A DNA stretch of 64,000 nucleotides from Micromonospora sp045209745 (GCF_045209745.1 NZ_CP109273.1:2914001-2978000), one strand, 5' to 3'. Shown: positions 51,989 to 60,281, counted from the first letter of the stretch. The notes: generated by a model from the sequence alone, not told the origin. Translations and numbers: made by a program.

Positions 51989-52951
51989 ACGAGTAATTCC
52001 GAAGTCGGGTCAGTGGTCGTAGGCGATTAAGGACCTGGTCACGGGTTGGCCGGTGGCCCGATTGTGCCAAATCGCGGCGGTCATCGCCAGGAGGCGTTGC
52101 GCGACGCCTTCGATGCTGCGTCCGCCGTGCAGTTCGAGGTCGAGTTGGCCCTTCAACGTGTCGTTGACGGGCTCGATGAGCTGCCGGATCGGTTTCAGTA
52201 AGTGCTCGTCCGGGCGTGGGACGCGGTTGCGGTACGACGGTCGTAGTAACCGCACCCCGCGCTCGGCCAGCCACCGGTCCAGCTCCGCGGACACGTATCC
52301 CTTGTCCGCGACGATCAGCAGGCGTGGGCGCTCGGCTATGAGGTCGGGGTCGTGGTCAAGGACAGCCATCAGGACCTGACGCTCGTCGACCTTCGGTGTC
52401 GCCAGGGCCCAGGTGATCGGCAAGCCGGCCGGGGTGCAGATCAGATGTAGCCGTAGTCCCCAGAAGAACCGCGAGTGCGAGGTGCAGTAGCCGTACCTGG
52501 CCCACCCCGCCAGATCAGAGCGTTTCACCGTCGGCCGGGACCGGCCGCACTCGACCGGCGTCGAGTCGATTACCCAGGTGGCGTCGGTCCACAGGTCGGC
52601 GTCCGCCGCGACCACGCGGATCGCTCGCTTGAGCAGCGGCAACGCCGCACGCAACCGCTTGTTATAGCCGGACTGCCCGGGCAGGTACGGAAACGCCCGG
52701 GCAGATGTCCGGGAACGAACCGCAGCCAGCGGGCTTCGGACCGCACGCCGAGCAGGGCCTGAGCCACGGCCAGGGTGAGCAGTTCCGCATCGGACAGCCT
52801 GGCTGGCCGCCCGGGCCTACGTTGCCGTCCGAGCCAGTCGTCGATCTTCACGTAAAGTGCGGTCAGAAGGGTGTTGAGGTCGGTCGTCACACACTGATCC
52901 CCAACACCCTTCGTCTATCTCCACCACCCAGGGTCGTTAGGACTTACTCGT
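51989..52951. mobile_element. IS982-family insertion sequence
   Basis: ACGAGTAATTCCGAA (from 51989) matches the other end, which reads ACGAGTAAGTCCTAA inward from 52951, as imperfect inverted repeats. The length (963 bp) fits IS982. The transposase gene inside is broken by a missing G. No clear target duplication (ACTAA before, CTAGG after). Confidence 0.75.
52010..52890 (-). pseudogene. IS982-family transposase with a frameshift
   Basis: From the ATG at 52890 the frame reads TTDLNTLLTALYVKIDDWLG and RPARLSDAELLTLAVAQALL, the IS982 N-terminus. Near 52695 one G of a GGG run is missing. The second frame resumes with RAALPLLKRAIRVVAADADL, then WVIDSTPVECGRSRPTVKRS, LLIVADKGYVSAELDRWLAE and LIEPVNDTLKGQLDLELHGG, with the DDE residues in IDSTP, ADKGY and the ...N/E... 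helix. A single base separates it from a full gene. Confidence 0.9.
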
Positions 52952-53050
52952 CTAGGTCACCGGTGTTTCGGCCGCGGTGAACTAGATGCCAGCCCTTGGG
53001 CACGTGCCCGCCAGACCGCAGAGCATGGATCAGCCGACGCCAAGCCGCCC

Positions 53051-53760
53051 TCACCTCTTCGGCGGGTCCAGAACCTGCACAGTCCCTTTCGCCTCCTCGA
53101 GCAGGTCCAACAACCCCCGCACCGAGGCGGGCGGCATCGTGGAGCCGGGCAGGGCATCCATGGCGCCATGCTTCCACACCTGCGCGCAACGGCAAGAAGG
53201 CTGGCCGAGTGCCCGCGAAGACCGCCGGCCAGCTCGGTGGTGAGTGCATCAATCGGGTAGCAGGCAAGTACGTGGTAGCGGGCCAGGTACGCCGCAACCG
53301 CGGAGACCTGGTAACCGCTCACAGCGGCGAGCAGCGTGTAGGTAGGGACTTGGTCGATGAGACCCTCGAACTGGTGGGTCTCGGTGAGGTGGCCGGTCTT
53401 GACTTCCACGATCGTGGCGCCGGCGAGTAGGTCGGCGACCCTCAGCCCATCGAGTAGGGCGGGACCGGCGGTTACGGGGCCGTAGCTACGCAGCGCAGCA
53501 CGGAATCCGCTGAGGTAGCTGGCCCAGAAGGCGGCAAATGCTGGTCGGGCGGCACGGGTCGCGGTCCAGCAGATGGCGATGGTCCGGCGATACCGCAGCG
53601 GACCTTGCAGCGTGGCATGGGCCTCGTCCGGCGTGGTGATGGGAAGCTGTCGCAGGGCTTGTTCGAGGATGGTGAGCACGCGCGATGGAGGGCTGTGCCA
53701 GAACACCGCCGTGTCGCGCTGCGGCCCGCCAGGCTGGCGGATTGGGCACAAGTAACTCAT
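53051..53760 (-). pseudogene. Putative PD-(D/E)XK-type protein gene, frameshifted near the 3' end
   Basis: From the ATG at 53760 the frame reads FWASYLSGFRAALRSYGPVT and ADLLAGATIVEVKTGHL, where D and E-x-K fit the PD-(D/E)XK nuclease motif, then TYTLLAAVSGYQVSAVAAYL and YHVLACYPIDALTTELAGGL. Near 53185 the frame turns Arg/Cys-rich. A sensible ending, VWKHGAMDALPGSTMPPAS and LLDLLEEAKGTVQVLDPPKR, continues one base over to a TGA at 53051. It is the last gene before the tRNA-Arg repeat, so it may be part of the element's end. Function otherwise unknown. Confidence 0.55.
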
Positions 53761-53875
53761 GCGGCGTCGTCACGACCGTCATGGTCGGAATCGCGGCAGG
53801 CCGAAGTGACGGCGGGTGAATGCTGCTGGCTGATCCGGTCGCGGTGCCTACGGAAGGCAGGGGACAGAACGCCGA

Positions 53876-54136
53876 TGATCTTCGATGATGTGCGCGGTGT
53901 GTGCTCTCCAGCGGATGCCGACCGGGGTGAACCGGTGCCAACGCGAGTCATCGCGGACGACCGCCGGTCGCAAACCGGGTTTCGTGTGCTCCAGGTGTGG
54001 TCCTGGGCTGGGAGAACCGGGGGCGGGTGACGTGGGTGAACGTGGGCCACTCCCTGCCACCCCAGGTGAACCCCCAGGTCGCTAGACTAGGCCCTCGCGC
54101 CCTCGTAGCTCAGGGGATAGAGCATCGGTTTCCTAA
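53876..54136. repeat. tRNA-Arg upstream repeat plus 5' tRNA half, copy C
   Basis: The third copy of the block seen at 34128 and 38020, closest to copy B. This copy alone continues into an intact 3' tRNA half, so it is the promoter and leader of the working tRNA-Arg gene. The -10 box TAGACT lies about 10 bases before the tRNA start. Confidence 0.85.
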
Positions 54137-54171
54137 ACCGTGTGTCGCAGGTTCGAATCCTGCCGGGGGCA
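54099..54171 (+). tRNA. tRNA-Arg (anticodon CCT)
   Basis: The 73-base gene folds as a cloverleaf. The acceptor GCCCTCG pairs with CGGGGGC (one G-T), the D arm starts GCTC, the anticodon stem is CGGTT/AACCG with loop TCCTAAA, and the T arm is GCAGG-TTCGAATC-CTGC, with discriminator A. Anticodon CCT reads AGG. CCA is not encoded. Two partial copies lie upstream at 34351 and 38244. Confidence 0.97.
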
Positions 54172-54775
54172 CCTCGATAAGCAGCCGAAACGCCATCTGA
54201 GCTGGCCATACGCATGCCGCTCAATTAGAGCAGGTGTGCAGCCGTAGGTCACCGGAAGCCGCCGTTTGTCGTAGGTCGCGGAACAGACGCGGAATGATTT
54301 TGAAGGCATCTGCCCAGGTCAGCCGACAGGACCGGGCCAAGATCCGGAACGGCGACCATCATACGGGCCACGCCACGCCGGTCAGAGCCTCAGCGATCCT
54401 GTCGTTCACGGTGGCCTCCGCGCCGTCGATGCACTTGGGCTCCGTCGGCGGGTCGCGGTCCGTGGGTGGTTGCGGTAGCGCCATCCCACCGCCGACGACC
54501 CGGGGCGAGCCGAGCAGTCCGCCGGGACCGCCAGCGTCCGTCCGTGCGTCAGGGCCGTCTTGACGTGGCGGCCCCGACAGCGGCCCGCTCCCACAAGGGC
54601 GGGTCGACGGCGACGGGATGGCGAGGTTCCGCTGGCTGGGTCAATGCCTCACCGACACGCATGCGACACGGGGCGGGTCGAGCGTCCACCCGGCCCCCCA
54701 GCTATTGGTGGGGGTCGCCAGATCTTGTCGGCGGCCGCGGGGTGGCGGCTGCGTCGATCGTTTGGGCGAGGGCCG
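54172..54775. other. 600-base stretch without a convincing gene
   Basis: No gene is supported on either strand. A minus frame ending near 54365 (TVNDRIAEALTGVAWPV then stop) reads like the tail of a protein, but it has no start and I cannot place it. No copy of the junction repeat is found here. The region may hold the outer scar of the last integration. Confidence 0.4.
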
Positions 54776-55156
54776 TCAGAGTGGGTCGAGGCGGCGCTTG
54801 AGCAGGCAGAACTCGTTGCCTTCTGGATCGGCGAGGACGTGCCAGGACGCATCCGCAGGCTGACCGATGTCGACGAGTTCGGCCCCGGCTGCCAGGAGGC
54901 GTTCGAGCTCGGCGTCCTGATCGCGGTCGGTGGGGTTGACGTCGATGTGCAGCCGGGCATGCCCGTTCTTCGGCTCGTCGTTGCGGATGAGGAAGATCGT
55001 CGGCTGCGGGCCGCCGAACCCTTCGCGCGGGCCTATCTCGATGTAGACCTCCTCTTCGCGATCGAGCTCTATGAAGTCCAGGACCTCGCACCAGAACCGC
55101 GCCAGCGCCTCGGGGTCGCGGCACTTGAGCACGAGCTCACCGATACGGCATGCCAT
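54776..55156 (-). CDS. VOC-family (glyoxalase-like) protein
   Basis: The 126-residue protein has the two beta-alpha-beta-beta-beta modules of the vicinal oxygen chelate fold: CRIGELVLKCRDPEALARFW, YIEIGPREGFGG, NGHARLHIDVNPTDRDQDAE and SWHVLADPEGNEFCLLKRR. The DPEGNEFCL block is the usual end of this subfamily in actinomycetes. Small cytosolic enzyme or resistance-type binding protein; the ligand is not known. Confidence 0.9.
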   Translation of the reverse strand: MACRIGELVLKCRDPEALARFWCEVLDFIELDREEEVYIEIGPREGFGGPQPTIFLIRNDEPKNGHARLHIDVNPTDRDQDAELERLLAAGAELVDIGQPADASWHVLADPEGNEFCLLKRRLDPL

Positions 55157-55715
55157 TGACGAAACCTACTCTCAGCATGGGAACTGCCGGGGCGGCCGCA
55201 CGCGGATCTCATGGGCTCCCCGCAGTGAGAACAAGCTCGCGATCGTACCGGGCGAGGCGAGCGGGCTCGAATTGATTTCAGGCCCCCGCCTGGCCAGGTC
55301 GCCAGGCGGGGGCCGAGGAACACGCCGGACGCGTGCCCAGGGGTTCCATCGGCCATGCGGCCCATTCCCCGGCTCCTTTCCCTGGGAAGGGACGTGCACA
55401 GCCTCCCAGGGCTCGGGGCGTGCCCGCTGCGTGCCCGACAGCCGGGTCAACAGAGGTCAGCAACGGCATCTCCCTGCCCGGGCTCTCACTCGCTCACTGG
55501 ACGACGAGCCTTATCACCAGCAGGTTCACGATGATCTGCTTGGCGATCAAGGCACCTTCCAAACTGGCGGCGACACAGGGGTGCCTACCCCTCCTCCGAC
55601 ACGAGGCGGTCGCCGCGTCCGGGCACCTGGGCCTACCTCTTCCGCCTGCGCGAGAACCGCAGACGAAAGAGGGGTGGGGGCCGGGCTGCGGCAGGAGCAG
55701 CCCAACCCGTGACCG
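55157..55715. other. 560-base stretch with a strong hairpin and no clear gene
   Basis: The only solid element is the terminator-like hairpin at 55281-55314. A weaker stem (CCCTGGGA with TCCCAGGG) lies near 55380-55412. Open frames here are Arg/Pro-rich and lack starts. Confidence 0.45.
55281..55314. terminator. Perfect 14-bp GC hairpin
   Basis: GGCCCCCGCCTGGC (55281-55294) and GCCAGGCGGGGGCC (55301-55314) are perfect complements around CAGGTC. Placed between the VOC gene start and the DoxX gene stop, both on the minus strand, it probably ends the upstream DoxX transcript. Confidence 0.7.
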
Positions 55716-56069
55716 TCAGTGCCAATGGTGGACCAGGTTCACGGCTAGTGCGGCCACGGCCGTGGAGAAGAACACCGCCCATCCCACAAGCTGGCGGGAA
55801 CCCACCCGCAGGTGCGCAATGAGCGCACCGACGAAGTACAGCACGAGGCCAGCGGCGGCAAGTGTCCCCAGCAGTGGCACGGCGAACCCGGCCAGCAGCC
55901 CCAGCGAGCCCGCTGCCAGCAACATGCCCAACACCGGTACCCACGACCGCGGCAGGCGCTTCATGTCTGCTTGGGCCTTCGGATAGTCGTGGCCGATCAG
56001 GTAGGTGACGGCGGCGATGCCGGTGAAGACCGCGGCGAGGATGGTGACGGTGATGTAAGCGGCGTACAT
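55716..56069 (-). CDS. DoxX-family membrane protein
   Basis: The 117-residue protein has four TM helices (about 5-25, 45-62, 65-87, 96-114). RLPRSWVPVLGMLLAAGSLG and VPLLGTLAAAGLVLYFVGAL are the conserved DoxX middle. Many of these small proteins take part in redox or thiol stress functions. A hexamer repeat lies about 75 bases upstream of its start. Confidence 0.85.
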   Translation of the reverse strand: MYAAYITVTILAAVFTGIAAVTYLIGHDYPKAQADMKRLPRSWVPVLGMLLAAGSLGLLAGFAVPLLGTLAAAGLVLYFVGALIAHLRVGSRQLVGWAVFFSTAVAALAVNLVHHWH

Positions 56070-56142
56070 GGGCCCCCCTTGTGGTTGTCTGCCTCAAGGA
56101 CGGGCTGGCCTCGCGGAATGTTACGTGCGGTGCTGTGAACTG

Positions 56143-56170
56143 AGGCACAGGCACAGGCACAGGCACAGGC
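56143..56170. repeat. Hexanucleotide tandem repeat (AGGCAC)
   Basis: Four full units of AGGCAC plus AGGC stand just upstream of the DoxX gene start (56069). Such short repeats can change copy number by slippage and alter promoter spacing; no effect can be judged here. Confidence 0.8.
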
Positions 56171-56268
56171 GCGTGCCGGGCCTGGTGTCGCTGATCGGGC
56201 CGGCGGGCGTGGGCTAGGGGGAAGCACAGCCCACGCCCGACCGGTGGCGCCGGGGACGTGTCGGCCGG

Positions 56269-57027
56269 TCAGAGGAACTTGTACATCTCCTCGGAGGCGG
56301 CCTCGGTGTCCTTGGCGGGCGGTGCGGTGACCGAAACCTGCTCGCCGAAGCCGTTCATCTTCATGTCGGTGACGAGATCACCCAGGCTCTTCGTGGCGAT
56401 CGTGTAGGACAGGGCGGTGAGCCGGCCGTCCTTGTCGACGGTCGCCTCGAAGGGGATCGCCTTCGGGTCCTTCGCCAGCTTGGCGGTCGACTCAAGGCCC
56501 GCACGCGTTCCGTCGGTGCCGGCGGCCTCTGCCGCCTTGCCCAGGTCGGCAGTGCCGCTGTATTGGCCGGGGCTCACCTCCTGCGCGGAGACGACGCCGC
56601 CGATGATGCCGGTCTGCGACTTCATGTCGAACGACTGGCGCAGGGAACTGGTCGGCTTGAGCTTGCTGAGGTCGATCTTCATCCACGGCTTGTCGCCGTT
56701 GAGGGAGTCCGACTTGATGTAGGCGACGTCGCCGATCAGCCGGGCCTCCATCGGTCCCGGGGCCTTCCCGGTGACCTGGATCGCCTTGGCAGCGGGGTCC
56801 ATCTTGCCGGTGAGGTTGATCGACTGGTTGCCGGCCTTGACCGAGGCGTCCATGGTGACCGTGCCGGCGAGGCTGCGATCCATGCCTTGCCGGACGGCGA
56901 CCGCCGGCTCGAGTTTGGACATCGTGGGGGCGGCGGCGGAGGGTGCGCTCGCCGCCGGCTCGTCGGAGTTGGTGCCGCAGCCGGCCAGGAGGGCGGCGGC
57001 GAGGGCAATCGAGAGGGTAGGGATCAG
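56269..57027 (-). CDS. LppX/LprAFG-type lipoprotein
   Basis: The frame holds a lipobox signal (LSIALAAALLAGCG, Cys at about residue 17) and a LprAFG domain: KLEPAVAVRQGMDRSLAGTV, AYIKSDSLNGDKPWMKIDLS and PFEATVDKDGRLTALSY. Such lipoproteins bind lipids and act in envelope lipid transport. An in-frame TGA lies directly before a CTG at 57027, and no ATG, GTG or TTG precedes the lipobox. The start is either this CTG or the 5' end is mutated (the usual positive charges before the hydrophobic core are missing). The ATG at 56922 would remove the signal. Confidence 0.75.
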   Translation of the reverse strand: MIPTLSIALAAALLAGCGTNSDEPAASAPSAAAPTMSKLEPAVAVRQGMDRSLAGTVTMDASVKAGNQSINLTGKMDPAAKAIQVTGKAPGPMEARLIGDVAYIKSDSLNGDKPWMKIDLSKLKPTSSLRQSFDMKSQTGIIGGVVSAQEVSPGQYSGTADLGKAAEAAGTDGTRAGLESTAKLAKDPKAIPFEATVDKDGRLTALSYTIATKSLGDLVTDMKMNGFGEQVSVTAPPAKDTEAASEEMYKFL

Positions 57028-57113
57028 TCAGGCGAGACCCTAACGGGCGACCGCTACCCGGTTTCCGCGAGTGCGGTGGCGCCGCGCTGGTCAGAGCGTG
57101 GCAACCGCACGTA

Positions 57114-57713
57114 TCAGTCCGCCGGCAGCTGGTCGGCTCGGGTGAGCACTTCGTCGATGAGGCCGTACTCCCGCGCCTGCTCGGCGGTGAACCAACGGTC
57201 CCGGTCCCAGTCCCGCTGGATCTCGTCGAGCGTCCGTCCACTGTGCTGAGCGATCAACTCCTGCATCGTGCGCTTGACGTGCAGCATGTTCTCCGCCTGG
57301 ATGGTGATGTCGGAGGCGGTTCCGCCCATGCCGCCGGACGGCTGATGCATCATGACCCGCGAGTGCGGCAGCGCGTATCGCTTGCCGGCCGCGCCAGCGC
57401 AGAGCAGGAACTGCCCCATCGAGCCGGCGAACCCGAGCGCCAGCGTGGCCACGTCGTTGCGGACGTAGCGCATCGTGTCGTAGACCGCCATCCCCGCGCT
57501 CACCGACCCGCCCGGCGAGTTGATGTAGAGGTAGATGTCCCGGTCGTCGTCCTCGGCGGCGAGCAGCAGGATCTGCGCGCAGATCTGGTTGGCCGACTCC
57601 TCCGTCACCTCGGTGCCGAGGAAGACGATGCGCTCGCGCAGCAGCCGCTCGAAAACCTGATCACCGAAGGACGGCTGTCCGCCATCCAGCATCCGTACGC
57701 CGTACCCGATCAT
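57114..57713 (-). CDS. clpP: ATP-dependent Clp protease proteolytic subunit
   Basis: The 199-residue protein has the ClpP core INSPGGSVSAGMAVYDTMR, the nucleophile S98 in GFAGSMGQFLL (usually QAASMGA), H123 in MMHQPSGG, the catalytic Asp in DWDRDRWFTAEQA and the ending EYGLIDEVL. It degrades proteins delivered by Clp ATPases. It stands alone here, 136 bases from the ClgR-like gene, so it is probably an extra copy rather than part of clpP1P2. The GFAGSMG variant is seen in secondary ClpP paralogues. Confidence 0.95.
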   Translation of the reverse strand: MIGYGVRMLDGGQPSFGDQVFERLLRERIVFLGTEVTEESANQICAQILLLAAEDDDRDIYLYINSPGGSVSAGMAVYDTMRYVRNDVATLALGFAGSMGQFLLCAGAAGKRYALPHSRVMMHQPSGGMGGTASDITIQAENMLHVKRTMQELIAQHSGRTLDEIQRDWDRDRWFTAEQAREYGLIDEVLTRADQLPAD

Positions 57714-57808
57714 GTGCCGCCACCTTCCACCGTGCCGGCGGGCGGTGGGGACCGCCCGGTGGACCGGCCCATCCAGCGTGCGTGCGACGGCGGTGGTTGG
57801 CCCAGTGA

Positions 57809-57840
57809 TTCTGCCGCCGGCAGATCCGCCGACGGCAGAA
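57809..57840. promoter_or_regulatory. 32-bp near-perfect palindrome centred on GATC, between clgR-like gene and clpP
   Basis: TTCTGCCGCCGGCAGATC and its mirror GATCCGCCGACGGCAGAA pair with only two G/A-type mismatches. It lies 10 bases after the regulator stop and 96 before the clpP start. It may be the terminator of the regulator transcript or an operator for clpP; sequence alone does not decide. Confidence 0.55.
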
Positions 57841-57849
57841 CCGCGCGGC

Positions 57850-58335
57850 CTACGCGACGGTCAGCCGCCGCGCACCCGCCCGGGCCCGCGCGCAGCCCAA
57901 CAGAGCGGCGGTACGCGGACCGGGGCGCGAGCCACCGGCGGAGGCCCTCGCCCCGACGCACAGGGTCGGCCCGGCCGCCCCCGGCCCCCGATCCAGGATC
58001 GGCCTGCTCGTCCTCAGGGTGTGCTGGCTGGCGTGGCGTCGGGCCAGCTCGACGTGGTCCCGCCGCGTCAGCGCGGCCCGCGGTGCCCCCGGAATGCGCG
58101 GCTCGATTCGGCGCAGATCGTCGCGGGCCTCCTCCAACAGGTCGGAGAGGCGGATGCCGAGCGCCCGGCAGATCGCCGCGAGCACCTCCGAGGAAGCCTC
58201 CTTGCGGCCCCGCTCGACCTCGGACAGGTAGGGCACGGAGACCCCGGCGGACGAGGCCACCTCACGTAGCGTGCAGCCCTGGCTCTGGCGTAGCCGGCGC
58301 AGCACTCCGCCGATCACTCGTCGCAGTAACGACAT
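57850..58335 (-). CDS. ClgR-type XRE regulator
   Basis: From the ATG at 58335 the protein begins MSLLRRVIGGVLRRLRQSQG, then TLREVASSAGVSVPYLSEVE and RGRKEASSEVLAAICRALGI, the hallmark of ClgR, the activator of clp and other protease genes in actinobacteria. It is itself often a ClpP substrate. The C-terminal 70 residues (Arg/Pro-rich, HASQHTLRTSRPILDRGPGA) do not look like a normal ClgR tail, so the 3' end may be frameshifted. clpP follows on the same strand, which supports the pairing. Confidence 0.8.
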   Translation of the reverse strand: MSLLRRVIGGVLRRLRQSQGCTLREVASSAGVSVPYLSEVERGRKEASSEVLAAICRALGIRLSDLLEEARDDLRRIEPRIPGAPRAALTRRDHVELARRHASQHTLRTSRPILDRGPGAAGPTLCVGARASAGGSRPGPRTAALLGCARARAGARRLTVA

Positions 58336-58672
58336 ACGGACCTCACCCTCGCGGTCGGGGAACACCCCATCATGCCCGTCCCCGGCGTTCCCGACCGACC
58401 CGTGCGGGCCCGCGCCGTTCGACGGCGCGGGCCCGAGGCCTCACGGGTGCAGGTGGGTGTGCCAGGCGGTCGGCTCGGCTACCAGCGTGATCGCCGGGAA
58501 CAGCGCGCGGGTGCCGCAGGACCAGCACCGCGCGGTGGCGCGGCGGCAGGTAGTCGGCTGCGGGGACGGTCCGCGGTGCAACCCGGACCTGCGGTGCAAC
58601 CCGGACCTGCGGTGTGCGGCGTACCCGCTATGTTGTGGGCGTGCAGGCGACGGTGGGGGAGCAGGTTCGACG
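58336..58672. other. Gene-free stretch with tandem repeats
   Basis: Contains the 18-bp tandem repeat at 58573-58608. A minus frame (RALFPAITLVAEPTAWHTHL then stop near 58441) reads like a protein tail, but it has no start in frame and I cannot name it. Confidence 0.4.
58573..58608. repeat. Tandem 18-bp repeat upstream of the K+ channel gene
   Basis: GCGGTGCAACCCGGACCT is present twice back to back, with a partial third unit (GCGGTG). It lies 65 bases before the channel gene start. Function unknown. Confidence 0.85.
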
Positions 58673-59686
58673 GTGATCCATTTTCCCGCGCAGCGCCGGG
58701 GGCCGCTGAGCGCGCTGAGCCTACGGCTTGCCGCCGCCCTCGGCCTGGTCTTCGCCGTGGTCGCCGTGGTCTACCTGGGCCGGGACGGCTACCACGATGC
58801 CAACGATGACGGCCTCACCCTGCTCGACTGCTTCTACTACGCGGTCGTGTCGCTCTCCACCACCGGCTACGGCGACATCACGCCGGCCGCGCCGTCGGCC
58901 CGGCTGGTCAACGTCCTCTTCATCACCCCGGCCCGAGTTATCTTCCTGATCATCCTGGTTGGCACCACCCTGGAAGTTCTGACCGAGCAGTACCGGACCG
59001 GCCGTCGCCTGTCGCGGTGGAGGAGAAGCGTGAAGGACCACGTCATCATCTGCGGCTACGGCACCAAGGGGCGCAGCGCGGTCTCCGCCCTGATGGAGAA
59101 CGGTCTGGACCGGTCGCGGATCGTGGTGGTGGAGCGCAGCGCCGCCGCCCTGCGGCAGGCCACCTCCGCCGGGCTGGTGGCGATCGAGGGCTCGGCGACC
59201 CGATCGTCGGTGCTGAACGAGGCGCACGTCAAGAACGCGAAGGCCGTGATCATCGCGACCGACAGTGACGATGCCTCGGTGCTCGTCGCGCTGACGGTAC
59301 GGCAGCTCACCGCTGGGCAGGTTCGCATCATCGCGGCGGCACGGGAGGCGGAGAACGCCCCGCTGCTCAAGCAGAGCGGCGCGCACCACGTGATCGTCTC
59401 CTCGGCCACCGCGGGCCGGCTGCTCGGCCTGTCCACTTCGGCGCCGCCGTTGATCGACGTCGTGGAGGATCTGCTCACTCCGGGCCAGGGCATGGCGCTG
59501 GCGATGCGTTCGGCGGAGCGGCACGAGGTGGGTCGCTCGCCGCGTGAGCTGGAGTCGTTGGTGATCGCCCTGGTGCGGCGGGGCAAGGTGGTCACCCTGG
59601 CCGACCGGGCCGGCGCGGTGATCGAGACCGGCGACATGCTGGTGCACGTGCGCGACGACCGCCCCCAGTCGGCTACGACGGCCTGA
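58673..59686 (+). CDS. Two-TM potassium channel with RCK (TrkA-N) domain
   Basis: The GTG at 58673 begins a protein with TM helix 1 (about 18-36), pore loop VVSLSTTGYGDITP (selectivity filter TGYGD), TM helix 2 (about 82-105) and an RCK domain VIICGYGTKGRSAVSALMEN with a Rossmann GYGxxG. It ends with a TrkA-C-like part, LVIALVRRGKVVTLADRAGA. Similar to MthK-type ligand-gated channels. 337 aa, intact. Confidence 0.93.
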   Translation: MIHFPAQRRGPLSALSLRLAAALGLVFAVVAVVYLGRDGYHDANDDGLTLLDCFYYAVVSLSTTGYGDITPAAPSARLVNVLFITPARVIFLIILVGTTLEVLTEQYRTGRRLSRWRRSVKDHVIICGYGTKGRSAVSALMENGLDRSRIVVVERSAAALRQATSAGLVAIEGSATRSSVLNEAHVKNAKAVIIATDSDDASVLVALTVRQLTAGQVRIIAAAREAENAPLLKQSGAHHVIVSSATAGRLLGLSTSAPPLIDVVEDLLTPGQGMALAMRSAERHEVGRSPRELESLVIALVRRGKVVTLADRAGAVIETGDMLVHVRDDRPQSATTA

Positions 59687-59722
59687 CCGTCGCGTCGCTG
59701 CCGCGCGTGAGGAGATGCGCGG

Positions 59723-60199
59723 TCAGAGGCCGTCGTCGGTTACGCAGAGCACTTCGGTGCAGCTGATCGGCGTGGTGGTGGCCCGCCGGAGCAGCTCGTA
59801 GAGCGTCTCCCGCTCGGCGGGATCCAGCGCTCCCAGCACCTCGTCTTCGGCGCCGGCGAGGGCGCATTCGGCCTCGTTGAGGCGTTTTGCCCCGTCTTCG
59901 GTGAGTTCGACGACGTGTCGGCGGCGGTCTTCGGGCGAGCGGCGACGCTCGATCAGCTGCTTCGCCTCCAGGTCGTTGAGCAGCCCGACGATGTTGGTGC
60001 TGTCCATTTCCAGGATGGTGGCGAGCGACTGTTGGCCGGTGCCACCGCCGGCGCGCAGCACGGTGAGCGCGACCAGATGCCGGGGGCGTAGGCCCAGTGG
60101 CGCCAGCACCGACTCCGACCGCAGTCGCATCCGTCGGGCCAGATGGTCCAGGAGCGCACCCGAGCGGTGCTCCGAGGGATCAAGCGGCGGGGCGGACAT
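59723..60199 (-). CDS. MarR-family regulator
   Basis: The ATG at 60199 gives a 158-residue protein with the winged HTH GTGQQSLATILEMDSTNIVG, LLNDLEAKQLIERRRSPEDR and RRHVVELTEDGAKRLNEAE. It is divergent from the azoreductase gene (82-base gap), the usual arrangement for a MarR repressor of an oxidoreductase. An AT-rich segment around 60236-60250 (TTATAAATAGTTGG) is the likely operator. Confidence 0.92.
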   Translation of the reverse strand: MSAPPLDPSEHRSGALLDHLARRMRLRSESVLAPLGLRPRHLVALTVLRAGGGTGQQSLATILEMDSTNIVGLLNDLEAKQLIERRRSPEDRRRHVVELTEDGAKRLNEAECALAGAEDEVLGALDPAERETLYELLRRATTTPISCTEVLCVTDDGL

Positions 60200-60281
60200 G
60201 TGACCCAGTCTACCGAGCTGGTGAAACATCGACCTGTTATAAATAGTTGGTGCTGCACAGACGATCGTTGGAGGATGAATA

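Noticed and set aside
20411..54171. The accessory region as a prophage
   Set aside because: No capsid, portal, terminase, tail or lysis gene is recognisable; cargo is toxin, defence and signalling genes.
20411..54171. The accessory region as an integrative conjugative element
   Set aside because: No FtsK/TraB-type translocase, replication initiator, relaxase or integrase is seen within the tRNA-bounded modules.
56143..56170. Hexamer repeat as a CRISPR array
   Set aside because: Units are six bases with no spacers; it is a simple tandem repeat.
58573..58608. 18-bp tandem repeat as iterons of a replication origin
   Set aside because: Only two units, no AT-rich stretch and no replication gene nearby.
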